Below, in pieces: positions 1 through 8,698 of a stretch of DNA of 64,000 nt. This stretch comes from Clostridiales bacterium (lineage in GTDB: Bacteria; Bacillota; Clostridia; Oscillospirales; Oscillospiraceae), in NCBI GenBank assembly GCA_004555705.1, contig SFHI01000004.1, positions 8,436 through 72,435 of the forward strand. The letters are read 5' to 3'. Numbering within the stretch: position 1 is the first letter of the stretch; every line of letters begins with the position of its first letter. A program made the translations under genes and the position numbers. The notes under the pieces are model-generated. The model was not told the origin of the DNA, searched no databases, and saw only the letters and a program-made list of their open reading frames with translations.

Positions 1-717
1 ATAGACCTCCTCCACCGGATCGTCGGTAAGACTGACCCGAATGGTGTCGCCGATTCCGTCCAGAAGGAGCGCGCCGATGCCCATGGCGGACTTGATCAGT
101 CCCTGCCGGACGGGGCCGGTTTCCGTGACCCCGATGTGAAGGGGATAATCACACCGGCTCCGGAATAACCTGGCCGCCTCCACCATGGTGGGAACCCGGG
201 AGGACTTCATGGACACGCAGGTATCGTAAAAGCCCTCTTTTTCCAGCAGCTCCAGGTGCTGGAAGGCACTCTCCACCAGAGCCTCCGCCGTGGGGTGCCC
301 ATACTTTTCCAGAAGCCGTTTGTCCAGGCTCCCTCCGTTGACGCCGATGCGGATGGGAATATGCTTCTGTCTGCATACCTCCACCACCGCCCGCACCCGG
401 TCCTCCCCGCCGATGTTGCCGGGGTTGATGCGGATTTTGGCCGCACCGGCCTCCGCAGCGGCAATGGCCAGCTTGTAGTCAAAGTGAATATCTGCCACCA
501 GCGGCAGCGGGCTTTCCCTGACAATCTGTGCGAAGCCCCTGGCCGCCTCCATATTCGGCACCGCCAGCCGGGCAATCTGGCAGCCCGCCGCAGCAAGAGC
601 CCGCAGCTGCGCGAGCGAGCCCTCCACATCCGTGGTTTTTGTATTCAGCATGGACTGAATCACCACCGGAGCGCCGCCTCCGATGGGAATTCCGCCCACA
701 ACAATCTGTCTTGTCAT
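1..717 (-). CDS. ispG: 4-hydroxy-3-methylbut-2-enyl diphosphate synthase, partial
   Basis: Iron-sulfur enzyme of the MEP isoprenoid pathway that reductively opens 2-C-methyl-erythritol cyclodiphosphate. The 239 codons present are the N-terminal part; the frame is still open at base 1, so the C-terminal cluster-binding domain lies outside the window. Visible family motifs are QSMLNTKTTD near the start, VADIHFDYKLA, RINPGNIG and HIGVTETGP. The ATG at 717 is chosen because an AAGGA sequence lies 8-9 bases upstream; an ATG at 726 would overlap the rseP stop. It is the last visible gene of the pyrH-to-ispG operon, and dxr in the same operon supplies an earlier step of the pathway. Confidence 0.93.
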   Translation of the reverse strand, partial: MTRQIVVGGIPIGGGAPVVIQSMLNTKTTDVEGSLAQLRALAAAGCQIARLAVPNMEAARGFAQIVRESPLPLVADIHFDYKLAIAAAEAGAAKIRINPGNIGGEDRVRAVVEVCRQKHIPIRIGVNGGSLDKRLLEKYGHPTAEALVESAFQHLELLEKEGFYDTCVSMKSSRVPTMVEAARLFRSRCDYPLHIGVTETGPVRQGLIKSAMGIGALLLDGIGDTIRVSLTDDPVEEVY

Positions 718-722
718 CTGTC

Positions 723-1784
723 TCATCCTTTTATCAGCACGAAAATATCCTTGAACATAATCAACGCCATCAGAGCCAGCAGGAGGATCATTCCGACTCC
801 GTGGAGATAGCCTTCATATTTGGGATTGATTTTTTCATGGGTCGAAGCTTCCACCAGGGTCGTAATCAGCAGACACACGATCCTGCCGCCGTCAAGGGCA
901 GGAATCGGAAGCAGATTCATCACAGCCAGGTTAATGGCAATAAATGCGCCGAAAGAAACCAGATTCATTATCGCGTAATATGTGGTTGCAGAGGCCTCCG
1001 CGACCTGAGTCATCTGCTGAACGATCATCACCGGACCGCCTACATCCCGGATCCCCGCCTGTCCGGTAAGCAGCATCTTCAGGCTCAGACGCACCATCCG
1101 AACTATATCCAGCGCCGAATTCCAGACATACTTCACCGTCTCGGTAAAACTCGCGGGAACCTGAGAAAAAGTGAACCCATAGCGCAGGCTGGTGGAGCCA
1201 TCCTCATTGGGGAATTCTCCTTTCACCATGGCGAAATCCTTCAGCTCCACCCGCTGACCGTCCCGCAGGAGCACCAGATCGTGATTCTCTCCCCCATTCA
1301 GATTCAGAATCATCTGAAAATCCGAATAGACATAGATCCTTTCCCCGTCCACCTCTAGGATTCTGTCTCCCTCCTGGACGCCTTTTTCTCCGGCAATGGC
1401 GCAGCCCTCTTCGATCTGTGTCACCACGGGCAGAATAAACTGCCGCTCCGTGGAGAAGCAGAGGACGAGCAGCACCAACCCTGTCAGAAAGTTCATCAAA
1501 GAACCAGCAGCCAGGATAATCAACCGTTTCCACCAGGCGGCACGGTCAAAGGAGCGGGGGTCATCGCTTCCGCCGTCCTCTCCCTCCATGGCACAGTATC
1601 CCCCTACGGGAATGCAGCGAATGGAGTACAGGGTTTCCCCCTTCTGTTTCTTCCAGATAGCCGGGCCCATAAACATGGAGAACTCATTTACCCGAACTCC
1701 GGACAGCTTTGCTGCCACAAAATGCCCCAACTCATGCAGAAAAATCAACAGACTGAACAGCGCAATCGCAAAAAGAATGCTCAT
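723..1784 (-). CDS. rseP: RIP metalloprotease RseP/RasP (site-2 protease, M50)
   Basis: Membrane-embedded zinc protease of 353 residues that cleaves transmembrane substrates such as anti-sigma factors and signal-peptide remnants. The first helix carries the zinc-binding HELGH motif (about residues 17-21), a PDZ-like segment (about residues 125-200, with EGDRILEVDG) lies in the middle, and a late helix carries NLLPIPALDGGRI with the third zinc ligand. Length and order match the family. A GAGGAAAACT sequence directly precedes the ATG. The gene sits between dxr and ispG, the usual Firmicutes position. Confidence 0.95.
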   Translation of the reverse strand: MSILFAIALFSLLIFLHELGHFVAAKLSGVRVNEFSMFMGPAIWKKQKGETLYSIRCIPVGGYCAMEGEDGGSDDPRSFDRAAWWKRLIILAAGSLMNFLTGLVLLVLCFSTERQFILPVVTQIEEGCAIAGEKGVQEGDRILEVDGERIYVYSDFQMILNLNGGENHDLVLLRDGQRVELKDFAMVKGEFPNEDGSTSLRYGFTFSQVPASFTETVKYVWNSALDIVRMVRLSLKMLLTGQAGIRDVGGPVMIVQQMTQVAEASATTYYAIMNLVSFGAFIAINLAVMNLLPIPALDGGRIVCLLITTLVEASTHEKINPKYEGYLHGVGMILLLALMALIMFKDIFVLIKG

Positions 1785-1796
1785 AGTTTTCCTCGC

Positions 1797-2942
1797 TCAT
1801 AATTGTTGCACGGCAAGTCGTGCGGCATGATCCGCCGCAAGCACCTGCTCCAGATCGGGTTCTTTGACAAAAGGAACCCGTTCCACCGCCCCGGATACCA
1901 GGCGATAAATATCATAGAATCCGATTTCATCCCGAAGGAACCGGGCCACCGCTTCCTCATTGGCTCCGTTCATGGCAGGACAAGCCGTTCCGCCTGCCGC
2001 GGCGCACTCCCTGGCCAGACGCAGGCAGGGAAACGCGTCCATATCCGGCTTCGCGAAGGTCAGCGGAGGGCAGGACGTAAGGTCCAGCGGTTCCACAGGG
2101 CAAACCGTTCTCTCCGGATAGGTCAGGGCCAGCTGAATGGGAAGGCGCATATCCGGCGTACCCATCTGAGCCATCACCGCGCCATCCACAAATTCCACCA
2201 TGCTGTGCACAATGCTCTGCCGGTGAATGACCACATCCACCTGCTCCAGCGGCATCCGGTACAGCCGCATGGCCTCGATTACCTCCAGGCCCTTGTTCAT
2301 CAGGGTGGCACAGTCAATGGTAATTTTGGGTCCCATCTTCCAATTGGGATGCTTCAAAGCATCCGCCTTGGTCACCGTACGCAGCTGCTCCCTGTCCATT
2401 CCGTAGAAGGGTCCGCCGGAGCAGGTCAGAATGATTTTCTTCACTTCCCGGCGGCTGCCGCAGCCCATCAGGCACTGGAAAATGGCGGAATGCTCCGAAT
2501 CCACGGGGACAATCTCCGCGCCCCAGCGCTCCGCCTCCTCCATGACAATTTCCCCGGCGCAAACCAGGGTCTCCTTGTTGGCAAGGCCGATTCGTTTCTT
2601 AGCCCGGATGGCCGCCAGCGTGGGCTTCAGCCCCACCATTCCCACGACGGCCGTAATTACACAGTCCGCCTCCGGGATGGTGGCCGCATCAATCAGCCCC
2701 GCTTCCCCCCAACTGACCCGGATGGGCAGGTCCCGGATTTCCTCCGCCAGCTGTTCCGCCGCTTCCTGGGTTGCCATGACAGCCAGGGAAGGCAGAAACT
2801 CCCTGCACTGCCGGGACATCCGCTCCACACTGGTTCCCGCAGTCAGGGCGGCAACGCGCACTTGGGGAAGCCTCCCTATAATATCCAGGCTCTGCCGGCC
2901 GATGGAGCCGGTGGAGCCCAGAATGCTGACAAATTTTACCAT
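1797..2942 (-). CDS. dxr: 1-deoxy-D-xylulose 5-phosphate reductoisomerase
   Basis: NADPH-dependent enzyme that rearranges and reduces DXP to MEP, the first committed step of the non-mevalonate isoprenoid pathway. The 381-residue protein starts with the nucleotide-binding GSTGSIGRQSLDII, contains NKETLVCAGE, the metal and substrate site VDSEHSAIFQCL, and MNGANEEAVARF near the C-terminus. The start overlaps the end of cdsA by seven bases, so the two are probably translationally coupled. Its product feeds IspG downstream and finally UppS upstream in the same operon. Confidence 0.97.
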   Translation of the reverse strand: MVKFVSILGSTGSIGRQSLDIIGRLPQVRVAALTAGTSVERMSRQCREFLPSLAVMATQEAAEQLAEEIRDLPIRVSWGEAGLIDAATIPEADCVITAVVGMVGLKPTLAAIRAKKRIGLANKETLVCAGEIVMEEAERWGAEIVPVDSEHSAIFQCLMGCGSRREVKKIILTCSGGPFYGMDREQLRTVTKADALKHPNWKMGPKITIDCATLMNKGLEVIEAMRLYRMPLEQVDVVIHRQSIVHSMVEFVDGAVMAQMGTPDMRLPIQLALTYPERTVCPVEPLDLTSCPPLTFAKPDMDAFPCLRLARECAAAGGTACPAMNGANEEAVARFLRDEIGFYDIYRLVSGAVERVPFVKEPDLEQVLAADHAARLAVQQL

Positions 2943-3757
2943 ACTTCCTCCGCCAGCGGCAGCAGAATCAGCAGCGACTCCATCAGAGGAGCCACCATCA
3001 TCATGGAGTCAAACCGATCCAGAATGCCGCCATGTCCGGGAATCAGATTTCCGTAATCCTTAATTCCGGTCTGCCGTTTGATGATGGAGAAACACAGGTC
3101 TCCGAAAACACCCACAGCGGAACCTGCCAGACCGTACAGGATCGCAATGCCGTAGTTAACCCGATACTTTAACGCCAACTGCATGATCAGCCCATAGATG
3201 ACCATGCCCAGCATGGCGCAGACCAAGCCGCCGGCCACCCCCTCCAGAGTTTTGTTCGGGCTGACCACGGGGGCCAGCTTATGCTTTCCGAATTTGAGTC
3301 CGGCAAAATATGCTCCCGCATCCGAGAGAAACGCCACCACAAAGGGGATCATGATCACTTCTCTGCCGTTGTACATCACCAGAATCCGAATCAGAGCACC
3401 CAGCAGATAAGGAACCACCACGCCGGCCACATAGCACATGGAAATCATCTCAAACCGGACCTTCACATGGTTCGCCATCATCTCCGCGAACAGCAGGATG
3501 GAAAAGACCATCAGTCCGATCATGGCATAGGCATGAATCGCGCCGAAGTAACTCCACATCCCGATGGCAGCCGCCATCACGCAGCAGTAAATCACCAGCC
3601 GGAGATGTCGCACCAGCTTGGTTCTGTACAGAAGCTCATAGGCGGCAATTGCCAAAAGCAGCGAAAAGACAATCGCGGCTACAATTTCAGGTGCCACAAG
3701 CACCAATAGCAGCAGAATTGGGACCAGCACAGCCGCGGCGATAATGCGTGTTTTCAT
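2936..3757 (-). CDS. cdsA: Phosphatidate cytidylyltransferase (CDP-diacylglycerol synthase)
   Basis: Integral membrane enzyme that makes CDP-diacylglycerol from phosphatidic acid and CTP for phospholipid synthesis. The 273-residue frame starting MKTRIIAAAVLVP has many hydrophobic helices and the C-terminal family signature around SIIKRQTGIKDYGNLIPGHG followed by GILDRFDS. The open frame extends 43 codons further upstream, but that part overlaps uppS and does not resemble the family, so the ATG at 3757 is used; it follows a weak AAAGAGA sequence. It lies between uppS and dxr as in many Firmicutes. Confidence 0.95.
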   Translation of the reverse strand: MKTRIIAAAVLVPILLLLVLVAPEIVAAIVFSLLLAIAAYELLYRTKLVRHLRLVIYCCVMAAAIGMWSYFGAIHAYAMIGLMVFSILLFAEMMANHVKVRFEMISMCYVAGVVVPYLLGALIRILVMYNGREVIMIPFVVAFLSDAGAYFAGLKFGKHKLAPVVSPNKTLEGVAGGLVCAMLGMVIYGLIMQLALKYRVNYGIAILYGLAGSAVGVFGDLCFSIIKRQTGIKDYGNLIPGHGGILDRFDSMMMVAPLMESLLILLPLAEEVW

Positions 3758-3762
3758 TCTCT

Positions 3763-4482
3763 TTATGTCCCCCCAAAGCGGCGGTTGCGCCGATGATATT
3801 CCTCGATAGCCTGATCCAAATCCTTGGGTGTAAAATCCGGCCAAAGTACATTCATAAATACATACTCCGAATAAGCTGACTGCCACAGCAGGAAATTGCT
3901 GGTACGCTTTTCCCCGGACGGACGGATAATCAGCTCCGGGTCCGGAACTCCCGAAGAGTAAAGGTACTCCGAAAAGACCTCCTCCGTCAGCTCCTCCGGA
4001 GCCCGTTTGCCCTCTGCCACCTCCTGGCAGAAGGCTCTGGCGGCCCGGACGATCTCATCCCTGCCGCCGTAATTCAGGCAGAAATTTACCTGAACATCAT
4101 ATTCCTCCGACCTTCTCTCCGCGTCGAGGCAGAGCCGGCGCAATTCCGGAGTCAGGCGGCTCAGGTCGCCGAAGAAGCGGAACCGGACCCGGTTCTTTTC
4201 CATATCCGCCAAAGCCTCCACAAGATAGCGGTGCAGGAGCTTCATGATACCCGCCACTTCCTCCTGGGAACGCCGCCAGTTTTCCGTGGAGAACGCGTAA
4301 ACCGTCAGATACTCCACGCCCAGGGTCCGGCAATAATTGGCAATCCGCCGGAAGCTCTCCGCTCCGGCGGCGTGTCCCGCAGTTCTCGGGAGCCCGCGTT
4401 TTTTGGCCCAGCGTCCATTACCATCCATAATGATGGCAATATGTCTGGGAGGAGGCAGCTGATTCGTATCAGAAAGCGCCAA
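3763..4482 (-). CDS. uppS: Isoprenyl transferase (undecaprenyl diphosphate synthase)
   Basis: Cis-prenyltransferase that extends farnesyl diphosphate to the C55 carrier lipid used in cell-wall assembly. The 239 residues contain IIMDGNGRWAKKRG with the catalytic Asp, the following RTAGHAAG, the STENW motif and the C-terminal ELIIRPSGEKRTSNF region. Size matches the family. It heads the lipid part of the operon (uppS-cdsA-dxr-rseP-ispG), but unlike the tight junctions downstream it is separated from frr by about 295 bases that hold a repeat element, so it may need read-through or its own promoter. Confidence 0.96.
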   Translation of the reverse strand: MALSDTNQLPPPRHIAIIMDGNGRWAKKRGLPRTAGHAAGAESFRRIANYCRTLGVEYLTVYAFSTENWRRSQEEVAGIMKLLHRYLVEALADMEKNRVRFRFFGDLSRLTPELRRLCLDAERRSEEYDVQVNFCLNYGGRDEIVRAARAFCQEVAEGKRAPEELTEEVFSEYLYSSGVPDPELIIRPSGEKRTSNFLLWQSAYSEYVFMNVLWPDFTPKDLDQAIEEYHRRNRRFGGT

Positions 4483-4502
4483 AGGAACACACCTCTTTCT
4501 AT

Positions 4503-4665
4503 GGGCGACCTCTAAAAATTACTTTTGGTGTTTTGGGCGAGAGATTTTGTTCCAGCAAAAATTTTGGAAAGGCCGGAATACTTGGTGTATTGCAGACTTT
4601 TCAAAACGCATTGTTGGGAAAAAAGATCCGTCCAAAACCCAAAAGGGTAGTTTTCAGAGGTGCCC
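4503..4665. repeat. 163-bp imperfect palindromic repeat, type B copy 1
   Basis: Starts GGGCGACCTCTAAAAA and ends TTTTCAGAGGTGCCC, which are near inverted copies. A second copy of exactly the same length is at 35204-35366, and inner segments (such as AATACTTGGTGTATTG and CGCATTGTTGGG) are conserved. The left half pairs with the right half over most of its length, so a transcript would fold into one long broken hairpin. It occupies most of the 295-base gap between frr and uppS inside an essential operon. Confidence 0.8.
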
Positions 4666-4777
4666 TATGGATAATAAACAAGGGAAGCCCTGAATAAACC
4701 GTCAGATCCATTCAGAGGTTCCCAAGCCATTGGGGGCGCCCCGCGCCCCCAATGGTTCGCTTTCAGAAACTCCCGGC

Positions 4778-5332
4778 TCAGATTGCCATCAGTTCCTTTT
4801 CCTTGGCTGCCAGGGCCGTATCCACCTTCTTGATATACTTATCCAGCATATCCTGCAGGTCCTTTTCCGCCTTCTTCTGATCGTCCTCCGTAATCTCGGA
4901 GTTTTTCTTCAGCTTCTTGACATAGTCCATACCGTCCCGGCGAATGTTGCGCATGGCAACCTTGGCCTCCTCAGCATATTTCTTGACCTGCTTGGTCAGG
5001 TCCCGGCGGCGCTCCTCCGTCAGCTGGGGGAACACCAGGCGGATCACCCGTCCGTCATTCTGGGGGTTGATGCCCAGGTCCGAGGTAAGGATCGCCTTCT
5101 GAATATCCTTCAGCAGCTTCGAGTCCCAGGGCTGAATCACCAGGGTGCGTGCATCCGGGGAAGAAATGGTAGCCACACCGTTCAGGGGCGTTTCACTTCC
5201 ATAGTATTGCACGCAAATCCGGTCCAGAACCTTGGCGTTGGCCCGGCCGGCCCGCACCGCGTCAAATTCCTCCGCCAGATGATCCAGGGTCCTGTCCATT
5301 TTCCGGCTGTATTCCTTAAAGTCCACGCTCAT
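4778..5332 (-). CDS. frr: Ribosome recycling factor
   Basis: Cytosolic factor that, with EF-G, splits post-termination ribosomes. The 184-residue length is typical and the sequence carries hallmark segments: DRTLDHL near the start, VRAGRANAKVLDRI, the PWD motif in VIQPWDSKLLKDI, RRRDLTKQVKKYAEEAK and VAMRNIRRDGMD. It is 13 bases downstream of pyrH, the standard pair in Firmicutes. Confidence 0.97.
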   Translation of the reverse strand: MSVDFKEYSRKMDRTLDHLAEEFDAVRAGRANAKVLDRICVQYYGSETPLNGVATISSPDARTLVIQPWDSKLLKDIQKAILTSDLGINPQNDGRVIRLVFPQLTEERRRDLTKQVKKYAEEAKVAMRNIRRDGMDYVKKLKKNSEITEDDQKKAEKDLQDMLDKYIKKVDTALAAKEKELMAI

Positions 5333-5345
5333 ATTCGATTCCTCC

Positions 5346-6068
5346 TTAGAATTTGTTTTTCACAGTGGTGCCGATTTGCTCTCCGCGAACCACACGGACA
5401 ATGCTTTTTTCCTCGTCCAGGCCGAAGCAGACCATGGTCATATCATTGTCCATTGCCAAGGCCATGGCGGTAATATCGGTGGCCTTCAGATTCTTTGCAA
5501 GGGCCTCCGCATATGTAAGGTTGGTGTAGCGCACTGCGTTGGGGTCTTTGGCGGGGTCGGCGGAATAGATGGCGTCCACATTTTTGGCCATCAGGATGGC
5601 ATCCGCCTCAATTTCCACGCCCCGGAGCACCGCGCCGGTGTCCGTGGAGAAATAGGGATTCCCGGTTCCAGCCGCGAAAAGAACCACCTTCCCCTCATTC
5701 AGGTACCGCTCCGCAGTATCCCGGGTGAAGTATTCCGTGAACTTATTCATCTCCACGGCGCTGAGCACTCTGGCGTCCAGACCATGTTTTTCCAGGGCAT
5801 CTGCCACGGCGATGGCATTCATCACAGTGCCCAGCATTCCCATGGCATCGGCGTGGGAGCGCTGCATCTTGTCGGCACCGTCCTTCACACCCCGCCAGAA
5901 ATTGCCCGCGCCGATCACCAGGCCGATCTGAACGCCAAGCTCCACGCATTCCTTAATGGAATCGCAAAGCGCGTTGACAATGGAAAAATCCAAACCTCTC
6001 CGCGCGTCCCCGGCCAGGGCCTCGCCGCTGACCTTCAGCAGGACGCGCTTATATTTCACTTCAGGCAA
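5346..6068 (-). CDS. pyrH: UMP kinase
   Basis: Phosphorylates UMP to UDP with ATP in pyrimidine nucleotide synthesis; the bacterial enzyme belongs to the amino-acid kinase fold, not the adenylate kinase fold. The 240 residues show RVLLKVSGEALAGD at the start, IGLVIGAGNFWRG, DAMGMLGTVMNAIA, and the nucleotide region FAAGTGNPYFSTDTGA. It is the first gene of the operon and lies directly behind a strong promoter at 6105-6133. Confidence 0.97.
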   Translation of the reverse strand: MPEVKYKRVLLKVSGEALAGDARRGLDFSIVNALCDSIKECVELGVQIGLVIGAGNFWRGVKDGADKMQRSHADAMGMLGTVMNAIAVADALEKHGLDARVLSAVEMNKFTEYFTRDTAERYLNEGKVVLFAAGTGNPYFSTDTGAVLRGVEIEADAILMAKNVDAIYSADPAKDPNAVRYTNLTYAEALAKNLKATDITAMALAMDNDMTMVCFGLDEEKSIVRVVRGEQIGTTVKNKF

Positions 6069-6104
6069 AGATCGTCACTCCTTTTGCTTTTCATATCCTT
6101 TCCT

Positions 6105-6133
6105 ATTCTAATATAATTCAGCCAAATTGACAA
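6105..6133 (-). promoter_or_regulatory. Sigma-A type promoter of the pyrH operon
   Basis: On the minus strand TTGTCA (6133-6128) and TAGAAT (6110-6105) are 17 bases apart, about 35 bases before the pyrH start. The flanking sequence is AT-rich. Confidence 0.7.
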
Positions 6134-6247
6134 CCATAAAATTTAAGAATTCTTAATTTGTTTTTGAATATTTTACGATTTACGATTTCTGTACACTTTC
6201 TACACATATTTCCATTTTGAAAAAAAGGATTCTGGCTGGAATATCGG

Positions 6248-6276
6248 TTGAAAAAAATGTGCCTATGGGATATAAT
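6248..6276 (+). promoter_or_regulatory. Sigma-A type promoter of glnS
   Basis: TTGAAA at 6248-6253, a 17-base spacer and a perfect TATAAT at 6271-6276. The leader to the glnS start is only about 35 bases, so there is no room for a T-box. Confidence 0.8.
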
Positions 6277-6318
6277 GGCATATTATTGGAAACCTGAAAT
6301 CAAGAGGAGATGGTATCA

Positions 6319-7998
6319 ATGGCTGAAATCACCGAGAGCAAAAATTTCATCCACGCGTTTATCGACGAGGACATCGCCGAGGGCGGGCGCTACGCCGGCC
6401 AGACGGTGCATACCCGGTTCCCCCCGGAACCCAACGGCTATCTGCACATCGGCCACTGCAAGGCCCTGATCATCGATTTCGGCACTGCGGAGAAGTACGG
6501 CGGTCTGTGCAATCTCCGGATGGACGATACCAACCCCACGAAAGAGGACGTGGAGTTCGTGGAGGCCATCAAGGAGGACATCCACTGGCTGGGCTTCGAC
6601 TGGGGCGACCGGTTCTACTATGGCTCCGACTACTTTGAGAAGGACTATGAGTACGCCGTGGAGCTGATTCAGAAGGGGCTTGCCTATGTCTGCGAGCTGA
6701 CTCCCGAGCAGTTCAAGGAGTACCGCGGAGACCTGAACACCCCCGCCATCTCCCCCTACCGGGACCGTCCTATTGCCGAGAGCCTGGACCTGTTCCGTCG
6801 GATGCGCGACGGAGAGTTTGAGGACAACCGCTACACCCTCCGGGCCAAGATTGACCTGGCTTCCGGCAACTTCAATATGCGTGACCCGGTCATCTACCGG
6901 ATTCGGCATATGCACCACCACCGCCAGGGGGACAAGTGGTGCATCTACCCCATGTATGACTTCGCCCACCCCATTCAGGACGCGCTGGAGGGGATAACCC
7001 ACTCCCTGTGCTCCCTTGAATTCGAGAATCACCGGCCCCTGTACAACTGGGTGGTGGAAAATGTCTCCGTCCCCCACCATCCCCGTCAGATCGAGTTTGC
7101 CCGTCTGGGCATCGACCACACCGTGCTGAGCAAGCGGAAGCTGCGGGCCCTTGTGGAGAACGGCTATGTCTCCGGCTGGGACGATCCCCGGATGCCCACC
7201 CTCTGCGGCCTGCGCCGCCGGGGCTATACTCCCGCTTCCATTCGGAACTTCTGCGAGCGGGTGGGCGTGGCCAAGTCCCCCAACACCATTCCCTACGCTT
7301 TCCTGGAGTTCTGCCTGCGGGAGGACCTGAACGAAACCGCCCAGCGGGTCATGGCGGTGCTGAAGCCTGTGAAGCTCACCATCACCAACTATCCCGAGGG
7401 CAAGTCCGAGCTGGTCACCGTGGAGAATAACCCCAACCATCCCGAGGATGGCACCCGGGAGGTCAGCTTCTCCCGGAATCTGTGGATTGAGGCGGATGAT
7501 TTCCTTGCCGAGCCCATTCCCAAATACAAGCGCCTCTACCCCAACGGACCGGAGTGCCGCCTGAAGGGTGCCTACCTCATCCAGTGCACCGGCTGCGTGA
7601 CCGATGAAAACGGAAATGTCACCGAGGTGCTGGCCACCTACGATCCCGAATCCCGGGGAGGCGATCCCGCCGACGGCCGGAAGGTCAAGGGCGCTACCAT
7701 TCATTGGGTGGATGCCGAAAACTGCTGTGACGCAGAAGTTCGGCAGTATGAAAACCTTTTTGACGATCCCGATCCTGACGCCTCCGGCAAGGATTTCCTC
7801 AGCTGCCTGAACCCCCATTCCCTGGAGGTGCTCACCGGCTGCAAGGTGGAGGCTGCCCTCCGGGAGGCAAAGGCTCCCGCCTCCTATCAGTTCATGCGCC
7901 TGGGCTACTTCTGCCCCGACAGCAAGGACTGCACACCCGATCACCTCGTATTCAACCGCTCCGTCAGCCTGAAGGACAGCTTCAAGCCCGGCAAATAA
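6319..7998 (+). CDS. glnS: Glutaminyl-tRNA synthetase
   Basis: Class I synthetase that charges tRNA-Gln directly with glutamine. The 559-residue protein has the HIGH-type motif in PPEPNGYLHIGHCKA, GlnRS-type LRMDDTNPTKE, the KMSKS-equivalent VLSKRKLRALVENG, and two C-terminal beta-barrel domains for the anticodon. The open frame has an ATG three codons earlier (6310), but AGGAG lies 9 bases before the ATG at 6319, so that start is chosen. Many Gram-positives use GatCAB instead of GlnRS, so its presence together with asnS (32094) says this lineage uses direct charging for both amides. It is monocistronic, with its own promoter and terminator. Confidence 0.96.
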   Translation: MAEITESKNFIHAFIDEDIAEGGRYAGQTVHTRFPPEPNGYLHIGHCKALIIDFGTAEKYGGLCNLRMDDTNPTKEDVEFVEAIKEDIHWLGFDWGDRFYYGSDYFEKDYEYAVELIQKGLAYVCELTPEQFKEYRGDLNTPAISPYRDRPIAESLDLFRRMRDGEFEDNRYTLRAKIDLASGNFNMRDPVIYRIRHMHHHRQGDKWCIYPMYDFAHPIQDALEGITHSLCSLEFENHRPLYNWVVENVSVPHHPRQIEFARLGIDHTVLSKRKLRALVENGYVSGWDDPRMPTLCGLRRRGYTPASIRNFCERVGVAKSPNTIPYAFLEFCLREDLNETAQRVMAVLKPVKLTITNYPEGKSELVTVENNPNHPEDGTREVSFSRNLWIEADDFLAEPIPKYKRLYPNGPECRLKGAYLIQCTGCVTDENGNVTEVLATYDPESRGGDPADGRKVKGATIHWVDAENCCDAEVRQYENLFDDPDPDASGKDFLSCLNPHSLEVLTGCKVEAALREAKAPASYQFMRLGYFCPDSKDCTPDHLVFNRSVSLKDSFKPGK

Positions 7999-8002
7999 CA
8001 TC

Positions 8003-8031
8003 GCAGCCCACCGCGGAAAGCGGTGGGCTGC
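8003..8031 (+). terminator. Terminator-like hairpin after glnS
   Basis: A 12-bp perfect GC-rich stem (8003-8014 with 8020-8031) with a GGAAA loop, followed by TTCTC. It lies between the convergent glnS and the kinase-like gene and may serve both. Confidence 0.75.
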
Positions 8032-8038
8032 TTCTCAT

Positions 8039-8578
8039 TCACATCCGGTGTTCCCGGGCATATTCCAGAAAAGCCGGCGTTTTTGACCAATACTGGATCC
8101 CCCAGTGCTCAAAATCCCATTGGGAGCTGTACTGGTTGCACTCGTAATCGATGTAATACAGGATTCCATCCTGCAAAACAAAATTGGTCGGAAAATAGTC
8201 GATATTAATTCCTGCCGGATAGAGCTTTCCGCACATGGCGCGCACCTGTTCCAGGCACGCCTCCGGCAGCCGGTCCTCCAGCACCATTTTCGACACCGTG
8301 TCTCCACGGATGTATTCCTTCAGAATTCGCTCCTGCTCATGATCCACATCCAGCATTTCCGGCATAGGGATTCCAATTGTGCGAAGCGTTTCGTAATCCC
8401 GCAGCTCCGACGCCAGCTTATCTCCAAACTGGTAGTAATCGCAGGGCTCGTGGTGTATCTGCTTGAGAACGTATTCCTTCTCCCCGTCGGTGACCAGATA
8501 GGAATATCCGCCCTTCCCTTTTCCAAGCAGCTTGCGGACTTCAAATTCTTTCCCATTCACCGTCATGATTTCATTCAT
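8039..8578 (-). CDS. Small protein-kinase-like protein of unknown substrate
   Basis: A 179-residue protein with kinase-fold landmarks: a glycine-rich loop (LLGKGKGGYSYLV, about residues 17-29), a lysine in YVLKQIHHE that matches the ATP-contacting strand, and a C-lobe segment INIDYFPTNFVLQDG followed by YYIDYE. The last two resemble a catalytic loop (Asp and Asn spaced as in HxDxxxxN kinases, without the His) and the DFG-equivalent metal-binding Asp. It is much shorter than aminoglycoside phosphotransferases or full Ser/Thr kinases. A GGGGGAAG sequence precedes the ATG. Function unknown; a minimal APH/RIO-type kinase is the best guess. Confidence 0.7.
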   Translation of the reverse strand: MNEIMTVNGKEFEVRKLLGKGKGGYSYLVTDGEKEYVLKQIHHEPCDYYQFGDKLASELRDYETLRTIGIPMPEMLDVDHEQERILKEYIRGDTVSKMVLEDRLPEACLEQVRAMCGKLYPAGINIDYFPTNFVLQDGILYYIDYECNQYSSQWDFEHWGIQYWSKTPAFLEYAREHRM

Positions 8579-8698
8579 TTTTTCTTCCCCCTTTTTATTA
8601 CTATATCATATGCACCCCTGCAAGTCTACCGCGTTTGCCTGCTTTCCACCCCGCGGTGTGTCTAAAGGCCCCTGGGAAATGGGAATAATGCTCTTTAA

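Noticed and set aside
6316..8001. A 561-codon open frame on the minus strand opposite glnS
   Set aside because: It mirrors glnS exactly; glnS has promoter, RBS, terminator and all class I motifs.
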